A DNA stretch of 64,000 nt from NCBI GenBank assembly GCA_037577475.1, contig CM075187.1:25615810-25679809 (forward strand), given 5' to 3'. Below, one piece after another: positions 1 through 10,299 of this stretch. The notes below the pieces were generated by a model. The model saw only the letters and a program-made list of their open reading frames with translations. It was not told the DNA's origin and ran no database searches. A program made the translations under genes and the position numbers. The stretch's first letter is position 1. Each line of letters begins with the position of its first letter. The DNA comes from Chaunax sp. Z400 (lineage: Eukaryota > Chordata > Actinopteri > Lophiiformes > Chaunacidae).

Positions 1-504
1 TCTTCTATGCATGGGACGATGTTGATGGTATGGATCTTTTGCATTAATCTTGTAGCACGCAAACAGGAAAACATGTACAGACAAATGTCAAATTAGAAGT
101 GTTCACTGCTGTCAGTTTCAAATACCAATGTTTTTTGTTCAAGTAAATTGTATTATACAGTATATGTTATCCTTTAACCTTATATTGTCTCATCCATGTC
201 ACACTACTTTGTAAAATAACCTCACAAATTTAAAGAAAAGGGTTTTGTATTTCTGTCATTGACTGAAAGCTTTAGCGCTTAGTTTCAATGTTCATTCCCA
301 GTGACAGGAAATATTCAGAGCCGACAGTCATGTTGAGGCTGTGTTAAGCTCATGTTAATATGTTCACTGTCTTAGTTTAACATGTTAGTATGCAACATAT
401 GCTAGTTAGCGGTACACATAAAGTACAGCAGAGGCTGATAAGATGTAATATGTTTTGCATGTATTTAGTCATGTATTTTGTTTTTGATTTCAGATTATCC
501 CTGA

Positions 505-565
505 AGCAAATATGATGGCAATCCATCCATCCTACAGTTGTTGAGAGGTTTCAGGCAAAACTAAA
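505..565 (+). repeat. Common fish dispersed repeat, fragment 1
   Basis: The phrase gatggcaatccatccatc, followed by cagttgttgagaggtttcag, resembles a very abundant fish repeat as I remember it. The matching second part lies at 840-1005. Between the two is another repeat (570-800), so the older one may have been interrupted. Confidence 0.55.
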
Positions 566-569
566 AATG

Positions 570-805
570 TGTGTCCAAGGACACAGATGCCCCTGCTACT
601 GGAAATAAAGCTCTGCATGTGAGCAAACTGACATGAAAATTGTTTCAGTTCAATTGGGCCTAAAAATGCAAAAATAAGCAAACTGAAGAAACCAATTATG
701 AGATGCACACCTTTAGGGCCATTATAAAGCATGTATGAAATTGTATTGAATTCTGTCCAGTGGTTTTTGAGGAGATGTGGATAGACCATACCCTGTAAAC
801 TGAAT
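570..805 (+). repeat. Dispersed repeat B, copy 1
   Basis: The segment aaccaattatgagatgcaca followed by cctttagggcc, and a later gtggatagaccatacc, reappear inverted at about 50470-50785 with moderate divergence. The frame at 532-789 on the minus strand lies in this repeat and is not a gene. The family is not identified. Confidence 0.75.
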
Positions 806-839
806 CAATTAGATTTGTCATTTGGGAACCTTGAATGTT

Positions 840-1005
840 GGTACCAAATTTTGATGTGCTGGTGTAGCTAGATGAATGGTCAGGAGATCACCAACAAGAC
901 TAGGATTTATCCTCTGGGCACCATGAATGTCTGTACAATAATTCCATGGCAATACATTGACATTATAATACTTGTCAAGATATTTCTATCTGGACCAAAG
1001 TGGAA
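840..1005 (+). repeat. Common fish dispersed repeat, fragment 2
   Basis: It contains ggtcaggagatcaccaacaa, then ttatcctctgggcaccatga atgtctgtaca and tatctggaccaaagtgg, which I recognise as typical of an abundant teleost repeat. The short frame at 872-1072 is part of it. Confidence 0.6.
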
Positions 1006-4000
1006 CCTTAAAAACAAAAATCCTCAATATGGAAAAGCAAACCTGGCAACGCCCCTGGTAATTTTGGGCTAACAAGACCAGGTCCCAATCTAAATAAATT
1101 GGGAGAGCCACACTGTCATTGGTAAAAAACTAAAAACATAAAAAACTTCATGTATAGAATCAACAATCAAACCGCTTAAAAAGTTTGTAAGACATTCTAA
1201 AAAACATTTTAATAAGTTTTCTTTTTCACAGTTTATACTTTAGAAACTTCAAAAAAAAAAGAAAAGAAAAGAAAAGAAATCAATGAGAAAATTCACAGGT
1301 TATACATCTTTATTTCAAAAAGGTCACTGGAAAATTAACAGTGGACTCATTAAGCCAGCAGTTATTAAATGTTAGTTACATTTATAATGGCTTCTTTCAC
1401 CGTCTACTGTCTTTCTCCCAGGTTTGTTCGTTCATGCCCTTTTTTGACTCCAGTCATGTTTACTCTCTGGATTGACGGTCTAACTCTCTCCAGAGGGCGT
1501 CTTTGAACTGCAGCCACCTACTTATTATGTTATCATGATGCATTTATGCAAAAAAAAGACAGCTTTATAGAGTTTTTCCACCAGAACTGAACACACATTA
1601 CATATTTAGTTTTCCTGGCTAGCTTCCCTGTGGAAAATATTGAAGGTAAAGGGGGTCTTTGAATAGAATACACATTTCAGAGCTGTAATTATGAAACTAC
1701 TCTTTCCTCGGGTAAAAAATGAAACTATTTCACTATTAAATCTAATTTAATGTTTATTTGTTTAGCATGGAGGGAACTGCAAAAGTTAATTTCCTTGTGC
1801 AACCTAAATCACAGCATTCAGATTCTGGGTGTCTTCTGTGATTCTCAACCCATCCAGTATCTGACCATGTATCAATAAGCAGGACAGCCTAAGGTTTCAT
1901 TCTACTGTAAGAGCAAAGATATCATGATTGTTTTGTTCAGAAACACTTTTAGGAAATTATGGTTGATAACGGCTGCAGGCTGCAGGTGATCATAGAAAGA
2001 CAGTCTAGTTTCTGTTTGCTTAAGGGCCAACAATTTAGACTTTTGAGTCCTATAATAGTCATTGTTGAGTCAAAATAAGTCAACATTGTGCCAGAACCAT
2101 TATTTTTTGTGCTTTGGCCCCTATAGTTTTTAAGTGGAATCCAATTAAACACCACTGTCGTAAATATTGACAAGTTTTCAAAAGCATTTCTAATGATTCC
2201 TTGCAAGTATTACTCCTCAAGTGTTCCAAGGTCCTTGTCAAGTCTGACAGAGTCAGCTAACTGCACAGGTAATTGAGGTAGCCAGCTATTGACAGTAACA
2301 ACAGCTACAGCAATCTGTCCATCAGCAATCTGTCTATTGAGAAACTCACCAGACATGAGGCAAAGCAGCTCGAGGACATCAGAGGGAAAAACAGCTCTGC
2401 AGTGTGTGACGTACAGTATGAACCTAATTTCCAAAGAAACACCATTCTCCCTTTTAAAAGTCAGCGAACTATCAAAATAATTTTGAAGCTGTTATTTTAA
2501 GGTGAAATATTTACATAATGTTCCTTTGAAACTACGTTAACTTGACTATTCTTATTCTGTATGTACTGTAGGTCAGGTCAGTCCCTGATTCTGTGATTGT
2601 ACTACAAAACAGACACTCTGAACTTATCTCTTCCAAAGCTATGGACGTTATGGAAGCATAATTCAAAGAATTAAAAAAAATGTGCTTTAACATTATGCAA
2701 AAATGTAAAAAGTAAGCGATAATGAATGTACTCATAATTGTATTATTTATGCGGACATAGACACTTGTATCTTGTGCATTTGGCAGGTCAGCTGAGTAAA
2801 AGTCTTGACTTTGAATCTCATGATGTAGTGACTAAGGTGTTTGACCTTGTATCTCACATTTAATCTATTTTTCTTATTGTTTCCAAAGAAACTGGCCTTC
2901 CAAAACTCGCTTCAAACGTATAACTTGGCTTTTAAACTTCACCCCAAAACTAACCTTATCCTACAAAACCAGCTGGAACAAGGTGGCTAAAGATTACAGT
3001 CATGAACATATCGTCGCCAAATGGAAGGTTTACTATGTGTGACAGGAAATGAAAAGGGTCGCCTAACAGGCATGATGTAATTGGTTGTTTTAGCTGGCTG
3101 TAAGAGCAGTTCAACCCTCAAACACTGCTTTTATAGCAAGGAGGGTAAAAATACTGATCAGTATTTGAATTCAGCATTTAAAAAATCTAATCAAATATGT
3201 CTGTGGGATTTATTATTACTTTGAATTGAGAACCAAGCAGGATCAAGTAAAAACTACAGGACTAATTTACATGACATTTACGAGGATGGGGCACAGGACA
3301 GGAAGAATCCCATAAACGTTTGTTGTGGATCGAGATAAAGAGAATGATCAAAAAATTTTCCACCTCATTAAACATTAATAGACAAAGTGTTTTTGGACAT
3401 TTACCCTAATAATGCCAAAACTAATGAGGGGCGGGGCTTCAGTCAGACAAGCTAAATAGACATGGGGGGGGGTTCCGTATGGCCGTGGCAGAGGTATGCA
3501 CTCTAATTTATACACTTTTGTTTTACACACACTTTAAATCTGCATCTCCTGACAGAACACCATAGTTTAATTTCATCCTGCATATGCATTTTTTTTAGTC
3601 GAACACTGTTGAATCACAGCTGGTAATACTGCCGTAGCTAGATTAACAAGTTAGCAAATCAAAGTATTTTATCTATTTTATCTTTAAATATCCTAACAGT
3701 CAGGCTATTATGATGTAGAAAAAGTGTACAGCGTTGCATTCACTAGGAAAATCAAGTGTAATTTGACAATTAAAAAGGATCCAAAATTAAGAAAGGGTTT
3801 GCAGCATAACCCAAAATTCAGTTTTGGACCAATTTAAAATTGCACTTGTTCCTCTAAAGGATAAGTGAGTTGGATGAAGAATAGCTGAAACATGTTTTTT
3901 TTAGAGTTAAACTCCTATTAATTTGCTACATACAAAACGGCTCTACTGAAGATTTGCCGGTATGGAATGCACTTATGTTACTACCACACTCTTACGCCTC

Positions 4001-5215
4001 TCATATAACACAATAGCCCTTTTTACACAGATACTACACTGCAGCGCCACAACGGAGACCCATCTCTACGACCCCTTTTGTATGTTCAGACTGAACAAAA
4101 CAACGGCACAACAACACCACTCTGTTGTCTCACATATGTGGAACAAAAATGGAACTCAAACAAATCCAGTGTAATTTTTCCAACTTTTTAGCCGTAATCT
4201 CTGCTATGTAAAAACATCTTCTTTATTCAGCCTTCTGTCCTGTAGCTAATTATAGACTAGTCACAACCACTGGGCTTTTGAAAAGCTATATTACCCAGTT
4301 CTGTCAGTCTGGTGTTGTTTAACCCAGTGCTTGTCAAACTTTTTTACATAAAGGAGCGCTAAACAGACCATAAACCTCCATTTGATAAGATTTTGATCTC
4401 AGATGTTTAATTACCGAAAGTGTATGAACCGCCGATCAAACAGTTACATATTCTATCATTGTGTTACTTAGGGATGGGAATAACGTTTTAATTTAACGTT
4501 AAACAAATTTAATTGTTCTCCTTTTTAATGAGGATCCCCTGAAGGCCCCTCAAAGACCCCTGGAGGAGGACCTACTTTGAAAACCACTGGTTTAGCCTGC
4601 AGTGGTTATGGCTTGAGGTAACTGTGTTTGTTGAAGTAGCTAAAAATTCAAATATTACAATAAAGAACATTATGACATTTTCATAATACTACTTGTGGAG
4701 TAAGGCTGCATTCAAAGAGCAAACATCAGAGTGATGTGAAATGAAGGGTTCTCACCCTAGGAACAAAACAGGGGCCAATATGAAATTGTTTCCAGATTAT
4801 CCTTGTGCCAATATTATTTTTCACTGGACATGTGTCATCTATTCAATTCACAGCATACAAAAGCGTGTATTCTTTACATGTTTTCAGCGTGTGTTCACCG
4901 CCACAGTCAACAGTGCAAGTTGCTGCGAAGTCACAGCTCATGAAAAAGAACCTAAGGCTGGTTTGGCGTCTCGTGACGGGCCAATCAAGTCTGGACACAG
5001 CTTTTGATCGGAGTTCGCTCACAACATGTCTGATGATTTGGGCCTTTGTGTTCGCTCTGATTAAATAAAGTTGAAATCACAAGCTGAAAAGAAAACTCAT
5101 AAATTCAATGTCAGAATGGTGTTCCAGTAGGAGGATTTTTTTCCAGCTCTATGTGTTTATATTGTACACTTAGAAAAGAAAATTCCCTGGGGGTCTGTGT
5201 TTCATGGGCGTGGGT
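1006..5215. other. Stretch without recognised genes
   Basis: AT-rich anonymous sequence. An A/GAAAA simple repeat lies at 1249-1278. Around 4325-4600 the phrases cttgtcaaacttttttaca and ttgaaaaccactggttta resemble a fish repeat edge. I see no coding exon with convincing splice sites and no RNA gene. Confidence 0.5.
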
Positions 5216-5224
5216 GCTCACACT

Positions 5225-5252
5225 CACACACACACACACACACACACACACA
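5225..5252. repeat. CA microsatellite
   Basis: Fourteen uninterrupted CA units, following a few imperfect ones. The short + frame across it is an artefact. Confidence 0.95.
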
Positions 5253-5689
5253 ATGAGGTGGAAGCCATCACCATGTTTTTGTACGCTTACCTTGAAAAGT
5301 ATATAGTGTATGTACAGGATTTCTTAACCTTTTCTCACCCATTATCCCAATCTGAGGCACACAAATTGTCATCATTTCAGGGATAAATAGTATAGACAGG
5401 GCTCCAAATATCAGTGTTAGAATTTTCCATTACACAATAAAGCAAATCCACACAAAATCTCAACTCCATGCTTGAGAAACTTTTCTTGATGGGTCAGTTG
5501 GAAAGCAGTGACCTTTCACTGTGTCAACATTCAACGCAGCAGCGTGGGTTCATTTTACCCATGAATAGATGAAACATATAGTCTACATTAGTTAGTCAAC
5601 AAATCAACAAATATACAGAAGCAGGGCTCGACATTAACACCTGCCCACTCGCCCTTCAAGTAAACTCTGCATTCAGGCATGTGAAAATA

Positions 5690-5880
5690 ACACTTGTTAT
5701 CTCTGCCAAGGAGGTTATGTTTTTTATGTTTTCAGCAGGATTGCTGAAAAAGTTATGAACCGATCTTGATTACATTTTGGAGAGGTAGGGTATGGCCCGC
5801 GGAACAATCTGTTAGAGGTTGGAGGTGATCCATATCAAAACTGAGCTGACTTGGCAAAGGTTTGCGCTCTCTGAGTGCTG
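5690..5880 (+). repeat. Fish dispersed repeat fragment
   Basis: It starts with ctctgccaaggaggttatgt and ends with tgcgctctctgagtgctgtc, both typical of a widespread fish repeat as I recall. The middle (aaagttatgaaccgatcttg) fits the same family. Class not assigned. Confidence 0.55.
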
Positions 5881-6225
5881 TCTAGTTGTCTAACGTAATG
5901 TTATATGAAAATAAGATGCGTACTGTGCCTGTAGGCCTGTCACTGAAGCAGAGCTTTTTCAACTGAAGATGACCTTCGTGCTGTTCCATTGAGGCCTCCC
6001 GTGCGATCGTATTCCTTTCAGAACCTTTGCAGTCTGGCCTTAAACAACAGGTTTTGTAAAATAAAGTCATAGTCTACATTTAATGTGATCATCTGTCTAT
6101 ATATCCATGTTGAAAACATGCCTTAGGCTGTCTGTCGACCAATCAGAGAATGTGTTCCTGACTTGTCAACCAATCAGAGACTGTGTCTTAATTTGTTTAA
6201 TCTTGCAGTTACATGGCATAAGCAC

Positions 6226-6405
6226 CACAGCCATTCTACATACAGCCTGTTCACTCCCTATTAACTCCGTTGTAGCAAAATCGGCTCCAATTCACTCCAA
6301 TTCACACTCACAGTCCTAAATGAATGGGAGTGAATGGAGCTAAACGGCTACAATAATTATTTTCACCTACCTAAATTTTATTTTAGTTTGTGCAAATATT
6401 GTCGA
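6226..6405 (+). repeat. Unclassified repeat family C, copy 1 (partial)
   Basis: It shares acatacagcctgttcactcc, aatgaatgggagtgaatgga and aataattattttcacctac with copies at 20428-20790 and 22768-23135. It lacks the distal half seen in those copies. The short + frames here are part of the repeat. Confidence 0.85.
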
Positions 6406-6754
6406 TTATATGTCAGAAGTGAAATGAAAATACACCAATGTTCTTTTGTTTTTGTTAAAAGAGGGCAATTTTGCCCACAAACCGCTACAATTCTGCTAAT
6501 GAAGGATTTAGGACTGCTTGTGACCCGACATCCTTCCACAAGTCTTTTGGAGACTACAGACGTTTTTTAAATGATATTGAACAAATATCTAAAGCAGGAC
6601 CAGGAGGACCTTTGTTTTTAACAGCCAAATGTAGATCTATCTGTAATAGCAGAGATTTTCCACCAACTATTAATGCCGTAAAGTATAGTAGCACAAAAAG
6701 AGTATCGTATACGGTTAAATGTATCTTTCTATGATGCGAGGAATCTCTGTTTGT

Positions 6755-6890
6755 AATTCGACTATCGTGAGAACTGTTCATCTGATCTACTTCAAACTTG
6801 GCATGTGACTTCCTGGGGGCCCAAGGAAGTGCAGTGTCAAATTGTGGAGCAATTTTGATATGAGGGATGCTCTATATAAATAAATTTAGA
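6755..6890 (+). repeat. Fish dispersed repeat fragment
   Basis: The run gttcatctgatctacttcaa acttggcatg, then gcccaaggaagtgcagtgtc, resembles an abundant teleost repeat. It ends in a short A/T tail near 6885. Not classified. Confidence 0.45.
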
Positions 6891-7574
6891 ATAAAAAGGT
6901 GAAGAACTGTCAGACCAGGCTGCTCTCTGTGCAGCAGCGGGATTGTGGCTTCAGGACAAGTCCGGCATGTCTTCTCCTCCAGCGCCGGTCTTTATGTGTC
7001 GCGGCTCATTGAGTGGTAGTAAATTTTGCTGCTGAATATTGATAAATTCAGAGTAAACAGGCCAACAATGCTCCGTGCAGAAGCAGGCGCTGGCACATAA
7101 ACCTAAGTGATGTCATCGATCACGACTACAGCACCTCACCTAGATGGCTGCGCTCGATGGCTGAGCATGATTCCACTGGCGAACAAGCTGCAGCTAAATA
7201 TCCCCGCCCTCGATCATCTAATGAGTGGAAATATTTCAGAATTTCCCATTTCAGGAATTGTCCAGATCTAAACCCTCAGAGAGTGATTTCCAATGTTTCC
7301 ATCGCTTCCCTGCAGCAGTGTTAGCCTGCTGATGGGAGTAGCTCCTATCAAAGATGTGATGAAAGATGTGATGACACACTTTATTGACAAAGTATGTTAT
7401 CTCTTCTTGGGCCAAAACTAGGAACTGGGAAGAAATGTTACCTTCAAGTTGGATCATGTTTACTGTTTTCTTGAAAGGAAGTGTTTCACAACTTTGTACT
7501 AGAAAGTAAGATTTTTCAAAATACTTTGTGTTTATGAGATTTTCGTGTATTTTAAAGGGTCAGTTCAGTTCTTT
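6891..7574. other. Stretch without recognised genes
   Basis: Somewhat GC-richer around 6900-7220 but with no clear exon, promoter cluster or RNA structure that I can support. Confidence 0.45.
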
Positions 7575-8095
7575 AGGGGGCAAGTTTAAGTTCCAAGACC
7601 TGGAGCTAGAGTCCAAGTCAAGTCTCAAGTCTGGGGGTACCTTTAAGTCAAGTCCTAAGACCTTGAGCTAGAGTCCAGGTCAAGTCTAAAGTCTTTGGGG
7701 GGCAAGTTTGAGTCAAGTCCCAAGACTCTGAGCTAAAGTTCAAGTCAATTCTCAAGTTTTTGGGGGATATGTTTAAGTCAAGTCCTAAGACCTTGAGCTA
7801 CAGTCCAAGTCAAGTCTGAAGTCTTTGGGGGGTACCTTTAAGTCAAGTCCTAAGACCCTGAGCTAGAGTCCAAGTCAAGCCTAAAGTCTTTGTGGGGCAA
7901 GTTTAAGTCAAGTCCCAACACCTTGAGCTAGAGTTCAAGTCAAGTCTCAAGTCTTTGAGGGCCAGGTTTGAGTCAAGTCTCAAGTCTTTAGAGACAAATC
8001 CAAGTGAATTATTTTGTCATGGAGGGGAAAGTCCAAGTTAAGTCCCAAGTCTTTGATCGAGAGTCCAAGTGAAGCCTCAAGTCTCTTGTGGTGTT
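7575..8095. repeat. 65-bp tandem array rich in CAAGTC motifs
   Basis: The landmark gagcta recurs at 7603, 7665, 7730, 7795, 7860 and 7925: one 62-base step, then 65-base steps. Between landmarks, variants of caagtcaagtctcaagtctt and a G-run (tttgggggg) repeat. The array decays after about 7980. Related CAAGTC-rich sequence appears at 8345-8430 and 29695-29815, so the array seems to belong to a dispersed element. I see no coding potential. Confidence 0.85.
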
Positions 8096-8339
8096 ACTGT
8101 GTGTTTTATAATCTGTTACAAGCCATTGCACCTGCTTAGAACACTGTATAGTTGTATCTAAGGAATTCAGAGCCCATGTGCCATTGCAGTTGTGCTTGCC
8201 ATGGTCTTATGGTGACATAGGTAACTGTTATGATGCATAATGATAATAAATGAGGGACTGACATTTAGTTCTTCCTACTCAGACATGTCCTTAGTGTTAA
8301 TGTGCCGAACAAGTAAAATAAAGATTGTTTATGTCTCAA

Positions 8340-8435
8340 ATCTCCAAGTCAAGTCTCAAATCAATTGAGGAACTCTGTCTCAAGTCACTGAGTGTACGAC
8401 TTGAATTCAAGTCTCAAACTCAAGTTCATATCTCT
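8340..8435. repeat. Terminal-like CAAGTC repeat segment, linked to the 65-bp array
   Basis: It contains ccaagtcaagtctcaaatca and several more tcaagtc variants, ending near catatctctacatt. A similar end (ccccatctctgc) occurs in the copy at 29695-29825. Together with the array at 7575-8095 and the 240 bases between, this may be one dispersed element with an internal tandem expansion. Confidence 0.6.
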
Positions 8436-9184
8436 ACATTATCATGTAAATGTTGCATTTCTGTCACAACAGAGTAACAATGACAGCCTTGACGAATTCC
8501 AACCGTGGTTTCAGATTTTTTTTTCTTCATCTGCTATTATCAGAAGCTTTCACAGCAAACTTGGAATAAAACCTGATTCTAATTTCAGCTTAAGTTTTTT
8601 CTGCTACACAAGTATTGTTAAAGTAACGATGTGGCTCCAGCTCAGTTGGTCATGGTGTCCAGAGAATGGATCCTTACAATATGATCCCATAACATTCCAT
8701 CTAGTGCCTTCATCATGTCAGACTCTGATATTGCCCAATACTCAATTTTCTGACCAAATACCTGCAGAATTACAGTACAACTCCATTGTCAAAAAAGTCG
8801 GGATGCAGTGTAAAATAAAAAAATAAAAATAAATTTTAAAAAACCCAGTATACAATGATTTGCAAATCATTGAAATCCCATATGTAATTGAAAATAGCAC
8901 AAAGACAACATTTCAAATGGTGACAAAGACAAATGTAACTGTTTTTGAAAATTATATCGTCATTTAGAATTTGATGCCAGCAACACATTTAAAAAAAGCA
9001 GGGACAGGGTCATGTTAACCACTGTGTTGCATCACCTCTTCTTTTAACAACAGTCTGTAAGCGTTTGGGAACTGAGGAGACCAGCTGATGTCATTTTGAA
9101 AGTGGAATGTTTTCCATTCTTCCTTGATGTAGGATATCAGCTGCTCCAGAGTTCAGGGTTTCCTTTGTCATATTTTATGTTTCA

Positions 9185-9740
9185 TAATGTGCCAGACATT
9201 TTCAATGGGTGACAAGTCGGGACTGTTGGCAGGTCAGTTGAGCACCTGGACTCTTTTACTACGGAGCCATGCTGTTGTAATACGTGCAGAATGTGGTTTG
9301 GCATTGTCTTGCTGAAATAAACACAGCCTTCCCTTAGAAAGACTTTGTCTACTTGGCTGTATATATGATTCAGCATTAATGGTGCCTTCACAAATGTGCA
9401 GGTTACCCATGCCATGAGCACTAATGCCCCCGCCCCCCATACCATCAACGATGCTGGCTTTGGAACTGTGTGCTGATAACAAGCCGGAGGGTCCCTCTCC
9501 TCTTTAGCCCGGAGGACGTGGCATCCATGATTTCCAAAAAGAATTTCAAATTTTGACCCATCAGACCACAGGACAGTTTTACACTTCGCCTCAGTCCATC
9601 TTAAATGAGCTCAGGCCCAGTGACGGCAGCAGCGTTTCTGGAGATGGTTTATATATGGTTTCCTCTTTGTATGGTAGAATTTCAGCTGTCAGCTGTGTTC
9701 ACAGACAATGTCTTTTGGAAGTGTTCCTGGGCCCATGTAG
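9185..9740 (-). pseudogene. Tc1-like transposase pseudogene (DDE_3 / DD34E type)
   Basis: Read on the minus strand, one frame gives ISAHGMGNLHICEGTINAE and then LFQQDNAKPHSARITTAWLR, the region of the second catalytic Asp in Tc1-like transposases. A shift to another frame gives DLSPIENVWHIMK, which holds the third catalytic residue, Glu. The MVWG motif lies in yet another frame. At least two frameshifts are therefore visible and no full-length protein is possible. Further upstream on this strand (about 9500-9740) the bases still resemble coding sequence for the region before the first Asp. The enzyme would have cut and pasted the element; this copy is dead. Confidence 0.85.
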
Positions 9741-10297
9741 TGATGTCCACTACAGAATCCTGTCTGTTTTTAATGCAGTGATGTCCACTACAGAATCCTG
9801 TCTGTTTTTAATGCAGTGATGTCCACTACAGAATCCTGTCTGTTTTTAATGCAGTGATGTCCACTACAGAATCCTGTCTGTTTTTAATACAGTGATGTCC
9901 ACTACAGAATCCTGTCTGTTTTTAATGCAGTGATGTCCACTACAGAATCCTGTCTGTTTTTAATGCAGTGATGTCCACTACAGAATCCTGTCTGTTTTTA
10001 ATACAGTGATGTCCACTACAGAATCCTGTCTGTTTTTAATGTAGTGATGTCCACTACAGAATCCTGTCTGTTTTTAATGCAGTGAGGCCCACTACAGAAT
10101 CCTGTCTGTTTTTAATGCAGTGATGTCCACTACAGAATCCTGTCTGTTTTTAATGCAGTGATGTCCACTACAGAATCCTGTCTGTTTTTAATGCAGTGAT
10201 GTCCACTACAGAATCCTGTCTGTTTTTAATGCAGTGATGTCCACTACAGAATCCTGTCTGTTTTTAATGCAGTGATGTCCACTACAGAATCCTGTCT
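9740..10297. repeat. 38-bp minisatellite, 14.7 copies, derived from transposase sequence
   Basis: The unit gtgatgtccactacagaatc followed by ctgtctgtttttaatgca repeats at exact 38-base steps from 9740 to 10272, with a partial last copy. Copies are nearly identical. Variants include tacagtg for gcagtg near 9890, gtagtg near 10040 and gaggcc for gatgtc near 10084. The reverse complement of one unit translates as CIKNRQDSVVDIT, which fits the N-terminal DNA-binding region of Tc1-like transposases. The array therefore grew from inside the adjacent transposase pseudogene. As 38 is not a multiple of 3, each copy shifts the frame. Confidence 0.95.
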
Positions 10298-10299
10298 TT

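Larger units (their letters stand above)
8776..10299 (-). mobile_element. Decayed Tc1-like DNA transposon, one end and transposase relic
   Basis: From 8776 the sequence (tacaactccattgtcaaaaaagtcgggatg) resembles the terminal sequence of a common fish Tc1-like family. A stretch with the ttgcaaatcattg motif follows, then a minus-strand transposase relic, then a minisatellite made from transposase sequence. Tc1/mariner elements insert at TA, and TA is present at the edge. The far end and opposite terminal repeat are not recognisable after 10299, so the element is truncated there. It cannot be mobile: the reading frame is broken and the helix-turn-helix part has been replaced by tandem copies. 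Confidence 0.8.

Noticed and set aside
8392..8826. 144-codon + frame
   Set aside because: It starts in the CAAGTC repeat and ends in the terminal part of the Tc1-like element; no domain and no splice support.
9740..10297. CRISPR-like regular repeats
   Set aside because: Units are directly tandem with no unique spacers, and the DNA is clearly from a vertebrate; it is a minisatellite.
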